Origin: Combretum micranthum
Lineage: Eukaryota > Streptophyta > Magnoliopsida > Myrtales > Combretaceae
Direction: 5' to 3'
Length of the DNA stretch: 64,000 bases
NCBI GenBank assembly: GCA_024138025.1
Contig: JAMXBD010000573.1
Span: 1 to 64,000 of the forward strand
Shown: piece after piece, positions 1-10,959 of the stretch
Layout: each line of letters begins with the position of its first letter
How positions within the stretch are numbered: the first letter of the stretch is position 1
Position numbers and translations under genes: made by a program
The notes under the pieces: model-generated
Database searches by the model: none
What the model was told of the DNA's origin: nothing
What the model saw: only the letters and a program-made list of their open reading frames with translations

Positions 1-1140
1 TGATTATGTCACAAATTCTGTTGTTCATTGAAATGTAGGAAAGTCATCAAGCACAATTCACATTGACAATGAATTGGTATCCAAGATATGCCAAGAAGTT
101 TTGAAAGCTTTGAAAGACACATCAATAGCTAGTACGAGTATTGTGAATTTTATTGGTAACACTCTTTCCTTAGCTTCAAAAATTGGTAGATTAGTTGATA
201 AATGGATTGTAGATACAGAGACTTAGACCACATAACACCTTATTCCTCAATTTTACACAATTAACATACATTACCTTCACTTATTAAAATCAAATTGCCA
301 GATGGATGAGAGAAACATATTAATATCGTTGGAGTGTTAAAATCCATGACTGGATAACCCTTCATCATGTCAGTTGCCTTCTTTCACAACAATTATTGAT
401 AATTATCTTCAAACCAAACCTTTTTATTTCCAGGACCAGATTACTAGAGAAACCATTTTTCAACTGAAGCATGTTATGGACCATATGTTCTTCATTCCAA
501 GGGTCAAAATGGAGGTTCTAATTCTTGTATTTCCATTCCTAATATCAGTACTATAAATGCAGATGTTTCAAATAGAAATTTGCCTCAATGTCTTTTGAAC
601 TCTTACATAAGAGGCTTGGAAATATTTCTTTGGATTCTTTGTCTCATCTTGTTGAAATTCTAAGTGTGAAAAATCTAACTTTGTTTGTGATGCTTGCATG
701 TTATCCAAATTTCATAAACTCCCTTTTATTTCAAGCACTAGTTGTTCTTTTGTACCCTTTGAGTTGTTAATATGGATATATGGGGTACTTTTAATATACA
801 TTCTATTTTTAGTGAAAAATTTTTGTTAACTATAATAGATGACCATACTAGTTGTACTTGATGGACAACAGCCATACTATACTATATCATTTTATTTCTC
901 TAATTTGTCCAAAATCACTTTAATTAAACTCCCAATACCATTAGAATAGCAATGGTTTAAGTTTATTTCATGCCAATGTTAAACAGTATTTCACAATTTG
1001 GGTATTTTCATAAAAGGGTATCATCTATACTCCTTAATAAAATGGTATAGTAGAAAGAAAGCACAGACATATTCTTGAAACGCAAGAGCCTTGAGATTTC
1101 ATGCTCATTTGCCAAAATTCTTTTGGGATGAATGTGTTAT
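1..1140 (+). pseudogene. Ty1/copia polyprotein remnant: protease, GAG-pre-integrase, integrase start
   Basis: This is the first surviving part of a copia polyprotein; its 5' LTR and most of gag lie outside the window. A protease-like stretch begins near 205 with WIVDTE where the family has WIVDSGA. The GAG-pre-integrase motif HKRLGNISLDSL starts near 603, with Asn where the usual zinc-binding His stands. The integrase start carries IIDDHT near 833 and an HLPKFFWDECV-like motif near 1107, just before the interruption. Reading it needs several frame changes and passes stops, so it is dead. The same polyprotein resumes at 4513 and 5924. The copia assignment is firm; the lineage is not determined. 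Confidence 0.8.
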
Positions 1141-2475
1141 TCTCTAAAGAAAGTTTTGATGATAACAATATAAATCAAAGAAAACTGATTGAATTATTAA
1201 GCGTGCATATTTTAATAACAGATGATAGTATTAATTTACCTAGAGGCTTGTCTAGAATGTTCAATGCTTAGTAATTTTTAAACTAAAAAAGGACAACCTA
1301 GAAGGAACTCTAGAATGAAGAAATATAACAGTCTTGAGATCACGATTCAAGCATAGATTATTCACAGCTTAATTTAAATTAAGTTTAAAGAGTTTTCAAG
1401 ACATCGAAAAGATGAATACATTTGGGTAATGTATTCATATGTTCCATTAAGTTGAATTATAATCCACGAAGATTAAATTAAGATGATCAAAATCATTAAA
1501 GTTTATACTTCATGAGGATTTCTACAAATTTGAGTTTTATAGACCTAATTTACTGCTGCTGCAATTTTATATCAGTATGATGAAGGCTTCAACTACCTTT
1601 TATGTTCTGATTGAGAAGACTTGAAGACTTGAAAATTAGAGGCATAATTTATCAAGAGGATCAAGTTAATGTTAAAGAGCTTGAAGATAAACCTTCTTTT
1701 TTTTATGGGATATGAAGAGGATTGTTAAAGATTATTTATAATTAGAAACAGAGTTGGATGATTTCTTCAGGATAAATAAAGGGTGGTTTGAGGATAAATA
1801 TCAAGAATCAATTTGTTACATTCAAATTGAATTCAAATACAAATTTCAATTTCAAGATAAGAAGTTCAAAATAACATTCGAGATATTAGAGGAGAGAAAT
1901 ATTCAACAAATAGCAACATAACTTTTTGAACATTAAAGACAAGAAGCTTATATATTCAAGAATTCAAAAAGATAAAAAAAGAGGAATACAACAAAAATTA
2001 GAAGCTGCTCTTACTTGCAAATTCTGATCCGAATTTTGTGCGCTCATATACTTGCTAGAAATTAATTTGATATTTCTTTCTTCTTAATTAATGGAGGAAC
2101 TATGGTGTGTCATTCCGTTGATTTGTATTGCAGTAGAAGCTCTATAATCAGTACTAGCTAGGTAAAGATAGAGATTGAGTAAAGTTAAATTGTGAAGTAC
2201 TTGTAAATAAGTTTTAATTGGATTAGTGGAACATACTGTGTGGATTACAAGGTCTTAGACTTGGAGTTAAAGAATGGATTGAAGCACAAAGCGGAGCCAT
2301 TATATCGTTGACTTAGCTATTATTCTCTACTCTTTTTATTTCTACAAGTTTTAGTTTATTTGTTTGCATAACTTATTCTCATACTTTGAATGAAGGAATA
2401 ATTTTTTAAAAGGCTAAAAATTTAAATTTTGTAATTAATTCAACCTCCCTTCTTGATTATAAAAGTTAGACCAAC
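1141..2475 (+). mobile_element. Sirevirus-like 5' LTR inside the copia element
   Basis: The sequence starts exactly where the host copia integrase reading breaks and ends just before a tRNA-Met-type primer-binding site. Its last 150-160 bases, ending in a pyrimidine-rich stretch and CAACA, recur at 4352-4512. Together these identify it as an LTR of about 1.33 kb. A Sirevirus relative is inferred from LTR length, the AATTGTATCAGA-type PBS context and the gag start that follows. I could not identify a clean target-site duplication. Confidence 0.6.
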
Positions 2476-2477
2476 AA

Positions 2478-2489
2478 TTGTATCAGAAC
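2478..2489 (+). other. Primer-binding site (tRNA-iMet type), degenerate
   Basis: TTGTATCAGAAC lies two bases after the LTR end and resembles the plant copia PBS TGGTATCAGAGC, with changes. It fixes the boundary and the plus orientation of the Sirevirus-like element. Confidence 0.6.
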
Positions 2490-2524
2490 ATAACTCTTTT
2501 ATCAAATTAAGTGATCCAAACAAC

Positions 2525-2685
2525 ATGGTTGAGAACAATGTTACAATCAATTATGCTCCTTTTTTATGGTTCAAATTTTCCTTATTAGAAAATGCGCATG
2601 GAGACATATGTAAAGGCTAATGATTATAATTCTTAGCAAGTGATATCCATTAGTGATCATGTGATTCATTAATCTATTGCAAAAC
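2525..2685 (+). pseudogene. Sirevirus-like gag, N-terminal fragment
   Basis: The ATG is 36 bases after the PBS. The reading MVENNVTINYAPF is followed, after a one-base loss, by a region matching the family pattern of SNFPYWKMRMETYVKA with TGG codons turned into TAG. The frame is lost near 2685, where an unrelated insert starts. Gag reading resumes near 4166. This N-terminal gag segment is typical of plant copia elements. It is broken by the frameshift, by stops and by the insert. Confidence 0.6.
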
Positions 2686-4165
2686 TATAGATAAAAATAG
2701 AGAGCGAATTCTTCCAGCAAGTATACTAGGTCAGATCAAGTAATATAATGATGAATAGAGTATTGATCCCACAATGATTGCTTAACTACTAAACAGGTAT
2801 TAGATTCTATTATTATCCAGGTAATAGATGTTAACTAATTAAGTACTGAAAAACCTATATATGATTATCACTAAGAGCAGAGAGAGTGTTTAAGAGAAAT
2901 ATATCAATTGAGTGTGGAAAAAACAGATTCATCCCTAGTTTCACTAATTAATTGCTATCATGTTATAATAACTATTAGCTGTGGATATTCATATGAAATT
3001 ATCAAAGACATTAATCCTTTTACAAGTTTTAAAATCTTTAAAACTACCAATTAATCCATTAGCTTCCGCTACACAAATTAATAGTGGAATCTAATTCCCA
3101 ATCATGAATCTTCTAATTCTATGATTAACTAGTGCCTTAAATCAATTTTTCTAATCCTTTAGTGAGAAACTAATCCAAAACGTTGCATGAATCTCTAAGG
3201 ATAATTTCTAAATCAGATTAAATATCGCTGCTTCCATAATTGTTATTTAACCTAAATTTAGGAATTCCTTATGAACCCTAATTCCTCGAGTTTTCAAGAT
3301 TCCTATAAACCTAGTCAAACAAAACCGATTATGGTAGAGGAATTACAACATGAATATTCCAAAATCTAGCAATTCTATAACATAACTTTAATCATCATCT
3401 TAGTAATCTTAGGGTTTCATCATATTCCCATAAGAAAAGATTAGAACAACATGGATTGATTCAAATAATCACAAATCAAAGTAATTACAACAAGAGAATT
3501 CATCTTTAAAACCACAATCATAAGTTGAAATTGCATAAAGATAATAGGTTAGATATCACCAATTTCAATCACAAATTATATCCTTGTTGCAAAACTTCAA
3601 CAAACTTGACTTCAATCCTTCAAAATGATTACAATATTTCTCAATCGAAAATGTGAATTGGAAAAACTCTCTCACAAATCTAATATAGGATCTATATTCT
3701 ACTTTAGATATGATGGATATTTGAAGGAAATTCGTATATATCTCAAACAAAACAACCTTGGGAGTTTTATAGCAAAAGCTGAAAAATTCCATTAGGCACA
3801 ATGTATACGGCGGTTACAGAGTCTATGTCGGTGGTTTACATGGCAGTGTAAGAATAAGCCGGCTAAGGTTGACGTATAGAAGCCTACTCTAATGTTTTTG
3901 CTTCTGTTTGTGTGCAATGCCAGTCCAATTGGCGCGTAAAATTCCCAATAGCCGGTGTACCTTCAAAATACGAAAGGCTAATGAAGTTTTCTTGAAGGTC
4001 AACTGTTTTGAATCCAACTTTTAAAAATTTGATTCTATACACATACGGCCGATATAACGCTGGTAGCCTACATCTTGATTTGGCCGGCCTTTGTTCATTT
4101 CTTGTCCAATTTTTGCTCAAAACTCCTCCAAATTATATATTTTTGCATGACTTTATCATTCATCT
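2686..4165. mobile_element. Unclassified plant repeat inserted in Sirevirus gag
   Basis: About 1.5 kb separates the two gag pieces. It opens with a segment of the form AGCAAGTATACTAGGTCAG followed by GTATTGATCCCACAATGATT. It contains a short GC-rich core (about 3808-4090, with several CCGGC/GGCCGG words) and has no coding signal I trust. The insert at 60028-61470 has the same layout (a start containing GATCGTCTCCACAGGGACT, then a GC-rich GGCCGGC core), so the two are probably the same class. It may be a solo LTR or a non-autonomous LTR element. Its ends and target-site duplication are not resolved. Confidence 0.45.
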
Positions 4166-4345
4166 TAATGGAGAATCAATACTTTCTAATGAGGAAAAGA
4201 AAAAAATTGAAAAGACAATAAAGCCAAAAACTTGTTGTTAACTACCATTGCAGCATCATAATTTTATCTCATCTCATCATGCGCAACTACTAAGGATATA
4301 TGGGATACCTTTTGATACTAAGAAGACTGCACTATGTTTGTGAAA
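4166..4345 (+). pseudogene. Sirevirus-like gag, continued
   Basis: NGESILSNEEKKKIEKTIK is read near 4168-4224, matching the gag segment in which an acidic and lysine-rich stretch precedes the conserved ATTKDIWDTF pattern. That pattern is read at about 4286-4315 after a frame change. It resumes the gag reading lost at 2685. It is immediately followed by the truncated 3' LTR, so the rest of gag and all of pol have been deleted. Confidence 0.55.
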
Positions 4346-4351
4346 AACATA

Positions 4352-4512
4352 TATCACTAATTTAGCTATTCTTCTCTACTCTTTTAATTTTATAAGTTGT
4401 TTGCATAACTTGTTCTCATAATTTGAACAAAGGGAATAATTTTTTAAAGGCTAAAATTTTAAATTTGTATAATTAATTCAACTCCCTTCTTGATTATAAA
4501 GATGGGACAAAC
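4352..4512 (+). mobile_element. Truncated Sirevirus-like 3' LTR
   Basis: About 160 bases repeat 2315-2475, with the same TTCTCTACTC, TTTGCATAACTT and CAACTCCCTTCTTGATTATAAA words. Only the last eighth or so of the LTR is left, fused directly to gag, so one deletion removed pol and most of this LTR. Copia integrase reading resumes immediately after it. Confidence 0.65.
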
Positions 4513-5194
4513 TGAATACATATTAGAGTCACTCAGCTTTTTGACAAGATGCCACTCAAAATTTTTCATTGGAAGTCACCATATGAAATGTTATATAAGA
4601 AAAAAAAAAAACTTCTTATCAAGATTTGAAGGTTAAGGTAACCTAAGTTATGCTAATACTATGATTCATAAACAAGATAAATTTGATCCAAGAAGTAGAC
4701 AATGTGTATTCCTAGGATATCCTTATGGACAAAAGGGGCACAAACTCTATGATCTTGATTCTCCTTATGTTTTTGTGAGTCAAGATGTGATTTCATGAGG
4801 ACATTTTTCCTTTTCATCTACCTCATAGTCCTATTCAAGTCATATAGATCATCCTCTTTTTCTGATATGATGCCACACACTTCAGACATGATACCCATAT
4901 ACCATTTGTTTTGCCCACATCTCTAGAATGTCCAATTCAAATACCAGAACTTCTTCTGTACTGATCCTAGTTATGTTCAAACATCACTCTACTCGAATTA
5001 AGAAGTCTCAGAATGGCTTAAATTTTGTTCATATGGTTCAAGCAAATGTTTCTGCTAAGATAAATCACATTAAACAGTCTACCTATCCTCTTTAATTCAA
5101 CAGATACCTTCACTCCATACCAAAAGATTATGTGGCTTCTTTGGCAAATGTTTTTACTATATATGAACCATTAACTACCATGATGCTAAGGTTG
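4513..5194 (+). pseudogene. Ty1/copia integrase C-terminal part and start of RT
   Basis: This continues the copia polyprotein of 1-1140. Near 4516-4590 it reads a TQLFDKMPLK...WKSPYEMLYK block, the classic plant copia integrase motif. At about 4670-4790 it reads INKINL/FDPRSRQCVFLGYPYGQKGHK and then LYDLDSPYVFVSQDV. Before the MITE it reads IPKDYVASLANV, which leads into the reverse transcriptase. Frameshifts and stops, plus the insertion at 5203, make it non-functional. Confidence 0.8.
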
Positions 5195-5202
5195 GTCCAA
5201 AG

Positions 5203-5915
5203 TAGGGGTGTGCAAAAAAATTGATGAAACTGAAAAACCGAACCGAAACCAAAAAACCAATCCAAAAATATGGTTAACGTCCATCAGTTTCGGTTTAGGA
5301 TCATGGTTTTTATTTTTTTTTGGTTTTCGGTTTCGGTTTCGGTTTGTAACCATTAAAAACCGACGATTAAAGGTTAACTGTTTTCATTATTTATAAATAA
5401 TTATATGTATAATTTACATATATAATTATTTTTAAAAATATATAGATACACATATGATTTACATATACATATAATTTCCATATATTAATGTTCTTTGGAT
5501 TTTGATTAAAGTATTATTTTCCTATGTTTGATGAGAGTTGATGTGGTAATTGATTAATTTGATTTTTGTTGATGATGATACATTAAAAGGCTTGTTTTTC
5601 TCATTTTCCTTAATTTGATTTTTCTTTTTTTAGCTATTGTAATATATATAATAATAATAATTTAAAGAAAAACTCTATGATAAAAGATAAAAAAAAAGGT
5701 TTGTTGAAATTATCAATTTGATTTATTGAAACCATTACATTAAATGGTTAAAAACCGAAAATCGAAAAACTTAACCTAACAAAACGGTTAACTGTTAAGG
5801 CGGTTAACCGTTTATAATGGACCGGTTAAGGATCGCGATACTAAAACACCGATCATTACAGTTATGTTCAAAATATAAGGCCATGGACCGGTTAACCGAT
5901 TCGTAAACACCCCTA
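5203..5915. mobile_element. hAT-type MITE with 8-bp target-site duplication
   Basis: This 713-bp element begins TAGGGGTGTGC and ends AAACACCCCTA, so its outermost nine bases form a perfect terminal inverted repeat. It is flanked by GTCCAAAG (5195-5202) and GTTCAAAG (5916-5923), an 8-bp duplication with one mismatch, as the hAT superfamily makes. The subterminal zones carry many short GGTTTTCGG / CGGTTAACCG words, likely transposase-binding repeats. There is no transposase reading frame, so it is non-autonomous. Copia RT reading runs into it on one side and out on the other. Confidence 0.85.
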
Positions 5916-5923
5916 GTTCAAAG

Positions 5924-7390
5924 TGGGTTGAAGTTATGGAAAAAGTAATTTCAGCTCTTGAATCTAATAATACATGGGTAGTGTCAGATTTGCCGCCAGA
6001 CAAATAAGTAATAGGGAGTAAATGGTTTTCAAATTTAAGTATAAAGTTGATGGTACCATTGAATGATATAAAGCCTGCTTGGTTGCTAAGGGTTATAATA
6101 AAATAGAATGGATTGATTATACTTATACCTTTGCTCCTATTGCAAAACTCACTGTAGTCCACATGATTTTAGCCCTTGCATCAGTTAAAGGGCATGTTCA
6201 TCATTGGATGTCAACAATGCTATTTTTCATGGCTATATCAATGAAGACATATACATGACACCACCTAAAGGATATAATGTTCCACCAAGATGTGTATGCA
6301 AATTAGTTCATTCACTTTATGGATTTAAACAAGCATCACATTAGTCGAATAAAGAGTTAACATGTCATTTGCTTGTTTAAGGCTTTATTCAATTGCATAT
6401 TGACTATTCCCAATTTATAGAACATTCTAATCAGGGCTTCTTGTCAGTTTTGGTTTATGTTAATGATGTGTTAGTGGCAGGAGATTCCTTAGAAGATATT
6501 ATAGCTTTGAAGCAATCTTTAGATGTTACATTTATCATCAAAGATCTTGGAGATATTAGGTTCTTTCTTGGCTTGGAAATTTGTAGAACTCTTAATGATT
6601 TTCATATTAATCAATGGAAAATTATTTTAGATATTTTAAAGGATGCTGGTCTTACTAGTGCTAACCTTATGAAAGTCCCCTTTTCTTCTAATTGTCACTT
6701 AGATGATTCAGCTAATGAATTACTTTTTAATCCTAGTTTTTATAGAAGACTTGTGGGTTGACTATTGTACTTGACTATCACACTTCCTAACCTATCATTC
6801 TTTATTCAATAGCTTAGTTAGTTTGTTTCCCAGCCAAAATTATGCCATTTACAAATTGCTTTTCATGTTTTCAAGTTTCTTAAGGGAACTATTGATTTAG
6901 GGTTGTTTTATTCTTCACATTCTCCTCCTACTTTATGGGCATTTTCTAATGCTGATTCGGTTGTTTCTTGACTTGATAGGAAATCTTTGATAAGCTTTCT
7001 AGTTTTCTTGGGTTTCTCTTCTATTTCATGGAAAACAAAGAAGCAATTAACCATTTTTACTTCATCTGCTAAAGCTGGGTTCCGTATTATTGCATCTACT
7101 ACAAAGGAACTGTTATGGTTGTCTTATTTACTCAAGGATTTCCACCTTTCGTTGTCTTTACTAGTGCCTTTGATGAGTGACAATGAATTTGCTATGCAAA
7201 TTGGATAAAATCCTTGTTTTCATGTAAAGACCAAACATATAGAAATAGATTTTCACTTCACACATGGTCGTTGAGTTTGACTTTCTTTCCATATTTCATT
7301 TTTCCTCCACATAGTAATTAGCAAATTTTTTACTAAACTAGTTGGTGTAGCTCAACTTCATTCATCTCGTGTCAAGTTGAGCTTTTGCAA
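5924..7390 (+). pseudogene. Ty1/copia reverse transcriptase and RNase H remnant
   Basis: The RT reading starts KWVEVMEKVISALESNNTW and passes through KWVFK-like and HHLDVNNAFLHG-like blocks near 6200-6240. At about 6430-6560 it reaches VLVYVNDVLVAGD and IKDLGDIRFFLGLEI. The conserved YVDD is YVND here, so a catalytic Asp is lost. RNase H follows: SWKTKKQLTIFTSSAK (about 7027) and KTKHIEIDFHFTHGR (about 7228-7272). There are many stops, several at Trp positions (TGG to TAG). Order and motifs are fully typical of copia Pol; the element is dead. Confidence 0.85.
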
Positions 7391-7400
7391 AGTCCCACTT

Positions 7401-7433
7401 GGGGGGGGGGGGGGGGGGGGGGAGGAGGGAGGT
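7401..7433 (+). other. Polypurine tract expanded to a 22-G run
   Basis: Twenty-two consecutive G (7401-7422) are followed by AGGAGGGAGGTG, just before TGTTGG, the typical start of a copia LTR. The usual copia PPT here is short (about five G), so the G run looks like a later slippage expansion. The tract could form a G-quadruplex. The exact G count depends on assembly quality. Confidence 0.6.
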
Positions 7434-7434
7434 G

Positions 7435-7640
7435 TGTTGGCATATGTATTTATTTTACACATGTCTTAGTTCTACTCGTACATATGTGGTTCCTCTCTCA
7501 CATGTCATTAGATCCAATTGTATATATACTCAGCTAGTTAGTTATAACAGATAGAACTTCATCTTACTTTTTTTCGTATGCTCTGTTTTACTTCCATGAA
7601 AAGCTTCTTCTACACTTGAATATCTTCTTTTTAGTAATCA
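7435..7640 (+). mobile_element. Probable copia 3' LTR
   Basis: It starts TGTTGGCATATG directly after the PPT and contains a TATA-like TGTATATATACTC near 7518. That is the expected position and content of the 3' LTR of the copia element occupying 1-7390. The right end is estimated; I see no clear CA terminus or target-site duplication, and the 5' LTR is outside the window. Confidence 0.5.
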
Positions 7641-9390
7641 ATTTCTACTTCTTTGAGTAGTTTTCATTAATCTTATGCATTTTCCCTTTGTCTTCCAATA
7701 ACATGCTTTTGGAGATGATTAGTAAGTCATCATTTACGATTGCAAAAGTTATTGTGCTAATAAGATCAATAAATCGAGGAAGATCACTATAGAACAGGGC
7801 ATTAAGATTAAACATGGTTTCGTTGCAATACATTTCTATATGAGTTCTTATTTCTAAAATTGATTTGTAGTTGCGAAGATATATTATAACAAATAAATTC
7901 TTATCTTCACCTTTATTAGTTGCAATGCATTTGCTTACACCTTAGTTTCTTGTGCTTAATTACGTGCATCTTTGTTCTCAAATCCAATTACATAATAATG
8001 AACCCATTGTGTTTGTTGTTCAACATGTTTCCTATATGGATCATCTTTTGATGTGTAAGCATAGATTACATCTTGCTTAGTTTCTTCTACTGAATCTCAT
8101 GCATTTTATCTTTCCATCCCTAATTATATGATCATGAACCGATTGTTTTTGTAGCTCCATATTCTTCCTATGTAGGTTATATTTTTGTGTGTGCCTGCAT
8201 GAATTATACCTTACTTTAGCTTCATTGCCTAAGAAGCCTAAAATAGAAGATAAGGGTATATATATACTCAATCATGTGGCACATAATAAAGAGCACAATT
8301 TTGGATTTGATAATAGCATGAAGTCAAACTTAGGTTGCATTTGATTTTGACAGTATAACCAAATTAATTGCAAACCGAAATACATGCTTAAGTTATAGAT
8401 GGCAAGCTGTGTGATCAACATGGCCTTTATGTTCTAATCCAACTGTATAATCTCTCATGCAGGACAATAATTCTGAAATAAACAAGATAGAAGCAAACTA
8501 ACCACTTAAATAAAAGGTTCGGTTGTTTTAGATCATAATTAATGCTATCTAGTTGACTAAAATATAACATATAGCAAATTTTCTATAGATTCTTATTTTC
8601 AAAATTTAGAGGGAAAAAAAGATGAAAATCCATTTTCCTCAACCAGTTTCGCACATCAAATTTCTTCCATCCCTTTATCGCTTCTACAAATCATGTAAAC
8701 TTCACATAAATTGTTGTTTGGCTTCTATAATGTTTTGGTTGTAAGCATACATTACGTCTACAGTAATCTAACTTGTTTGAGTGTATTAGTTTGGTATTAT
8801 TTTCAAATCGAACTAATACTGAATCGATACTGATATGATACCAATGAAAAATTGACAGTTCTGCTTATAAATTGACCAAACTGAATCGATATTGAACCAA
8901 TACAGATATGATATCAATGAATTATAGATGCAGATCTGATACAGATTTGATACCCATAAAAATCTGACAATCTAAAGGGGCTCTAATATTCTCCCTTTAT
9001 CAGGCTAGAATAGCAATTTCCTTTTCTGGTTAGTAAAATATTCTATCACAACCGATGCTCCTTTCATGTATGTAAAATAGATAAGGAATTCTTATTTCAA
9101 AAATATTTACCATTCCTTACAAAATGCAACTAACTTTTCAAAGAATACCTCCTATAATGGAAATGCTATCCTTTCCATCCAGGAGCCTACCTCCAAGATA
9201 ATACAAAACAGTAAATTTCGTACATGTTGAAACGTGCATACGTAGCTGAAAAAAAGGGTGGGGGGTGGGGGTGGAAGCTAGCTTTAGAAGCAATAAAACA
9301 CTCTTACCACTAAAAGATTTGATCATTATAACAAAGTTAAACCAAACCTAACACGACCAAACCCTAAGTAATACAATTAACCATAACTTA
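7641..9390. other. Gene-free AT-rich stretch
   Basis: I see no credible gene. The short open frames here have no domain or codon bias. At 8800-8965 two imperfect copies of an ACTGAATCGATA / GATATGATACCAATGA sequence lie in tandem, giving a small degenerate direct repeat. A G-rich tract of about 20 bases sits at 9255-9275. The rest is unclassified intergenic or old repeat sequence. Confidence 0.4.
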
Positions 9391-9396
9391 TCAATT

Positions 9397-9776
9397 TTAA
9401 GGCTTGTGAATCACTAAGAAAGCGATATTGAAGAGAAAAGGAATAAAAAGGTTGGATCTTTTTGGAATCAATGGATATTCCAAAAGAAGGTTCAAGGAAG
9501 CAGCAATTGCAGCATCAGTGACGTATCCGCCACCATCACGGTTGATGCGAATGCGAGAAATCGAGCCATAGATCTCGAGACGGGACCTGAGGTCGAGAAC
9601 GGAGCAGTCGGAGGGAAGCCCCATGATGAAAGTGCCGGTAGATGTGAGGGTTTGGGGATAGGCTTGTCTTCGTCTTCGGAGAGTGGAAGCCCGGGACGAG
9701 GATGGTGGCGCTTGCACATGGAAGGTGGCGCATGAGTATGGCCGGTAAAATTACAGTGGTTCCTCTTGCAAGCCAT
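9397..9776 (-). pseudogene. RRM RNA-binding protein, N-terminal gene fragment with frameshifts
   Basis: The reading starts at the ATG ending at 9776 (MACKRNHCNF...) and passes through a proline-rich leader with PLSEDEDKPIPKPSHLPA. After a frameshift near 9635 it enters an RNA recognition motif: TFIMGLPSDCSVLDLRSRLE, then YGSISRIRINRDGGGYVTD. This matches the RNP2/RNP1 layout of plant RRM proteins such as the At1g27050 type. The segment between GYVT and AAIAASL is shorter than normal. A second frameshift near 9500 moves the next block (EPSFGISIDSKKIQ) into another frame. The region is clearly more GC-rich than its surroundings. No downstream exon is seen. It is best called a pseudogene fragment; a 5' exon with assembly errors is less likely. 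Confidence 0.6.
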
Positions 9777-9873
9777 CGTTTAAAGATTCTGGTAATGGAG
9801 AGAGATAGGGAGAGACTATAGAGACAGAGCAAGGGGAAGTAGAAGAGAAAGTGAGACTCTGCCGAATGGCTTC

Positions 9874-10000
9874 TAGTTACTCTTGCCTATTATATTTATA
9901 ATGGATAAATTTAGAATAGTAAAAGTAAATATAATAAAGGGATAATAATATTGACGTGAACTTTTATGCTTATAGTGCTGCTCCCCATCATTTAAATTGA
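9874..10000. repeat. Partial copy of the 10640-10800 repeat
   Basis: About 120 bases (TACTCTTGCCTATTATAT, then AATAGTAAAAGTAAATATAA and CTTTTATGCTTATAGTG) are repeated with changes at 10640-10800. The downstream copy adjoins the 3' end of the gypsy element, so this is probably a detached piece of that LTR. Confidence 0.5.
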
Positions 10001-10430
10001 TGCAGGACACAGAAGTGAAATAATTAATGAAAACAATGCAGTATTTGGATTGCAGAAATATCAATCAAGAAAATTAAATTAAGCAATAATTACAATAAAG
10101 AATGTCAAGACCAATTAAATTAATGAAGAAAAGAAACCTGCTCCATTTTTAGGATCAAGATCCCCGCTGTCGTTTTGCCACTGAATGTATAAATTTCAAC
10201 CCAATGGAAGAAATTTAATCTCACGCAGGTGAGGTCACGTTCTCCTGGAATTATTCTTCGTCAAAGTTCCGCAAATGTCCAAGACTCTTGCCGATTGTAC
10301 TGTAACCTAGAGCATTAGATAATAAACTAATACTAAGGAACTGCTTGGAAAATTTTATAGAACTCGATTATAACTTGAACATTAATTAATGGCCTCACAC
10401 CACTAGTGAAAATTTTGCGATAACCTCAAA
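10001..10430. other. Gene-free stretch between LTR-like repeats
   Basis: No gene is recognised. A slightly GC-richer patch lies at 10140-10310 without a supported reading frame. The rest is AT-rich. Confidence 0.35.
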
Positions 10431-10800
10431 CCACCAACAAAAATAAATAGATAACACTTTAGAAATTTTTTTTTTTATTCAAAATATCAAAGAGTCTATC
10501 CAAAACACTAATAAAAGAACTATTTATAATAAAATAAGATCAAATAAATCTAGACAAAGTAAGGTCAAATATGAGCCTTACGATGTAAACCTAATCTAAT
10601 GGATATTATTCAACCATCTTAATATATGATAAAAGAAAATCTAGATACTCTTACCTATTATGTCTATGATAGATAAATCTAGAATAATAAAAGTAAATAT
10701 AATATAAAACTAACCATAAAAATCTTTATGCTATATGGAACAATGATGTTGACACGAACTCTTATGCTTGTAGTGTTAGTCCTCATCATTTCTCCTCGGC
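10430..10800 (-). mobile_element. Possible 3' LTR of the minus-strand gypsy element
   Basis: Read on the minus strand, this lies just after the end of the gypsy integrase. It carries a TTATAAATAGTTC TATA-like box near 10520, an A/T-rich tract and a segment repeated at 9874-10000. Its position and content fit a 3' LTR, but no matching 5' LTR is found beyond 16480 and no precise ends can be fixed. Confidence 0.35.
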
Positions 10801-10959
10801 TTGGAAAAATTCACCTCCGGTGAATTAAAACTGATGTATTGCTCATGAAGATCTGGATTAATCCTTTGAAGCATTGACTCAGTAATCAATGTTGCATTTG
10901 AAAGTAGATCATCTACCCATTAAAAAAGAAAGTATCTACCATCTCTCATGATCTAATCA

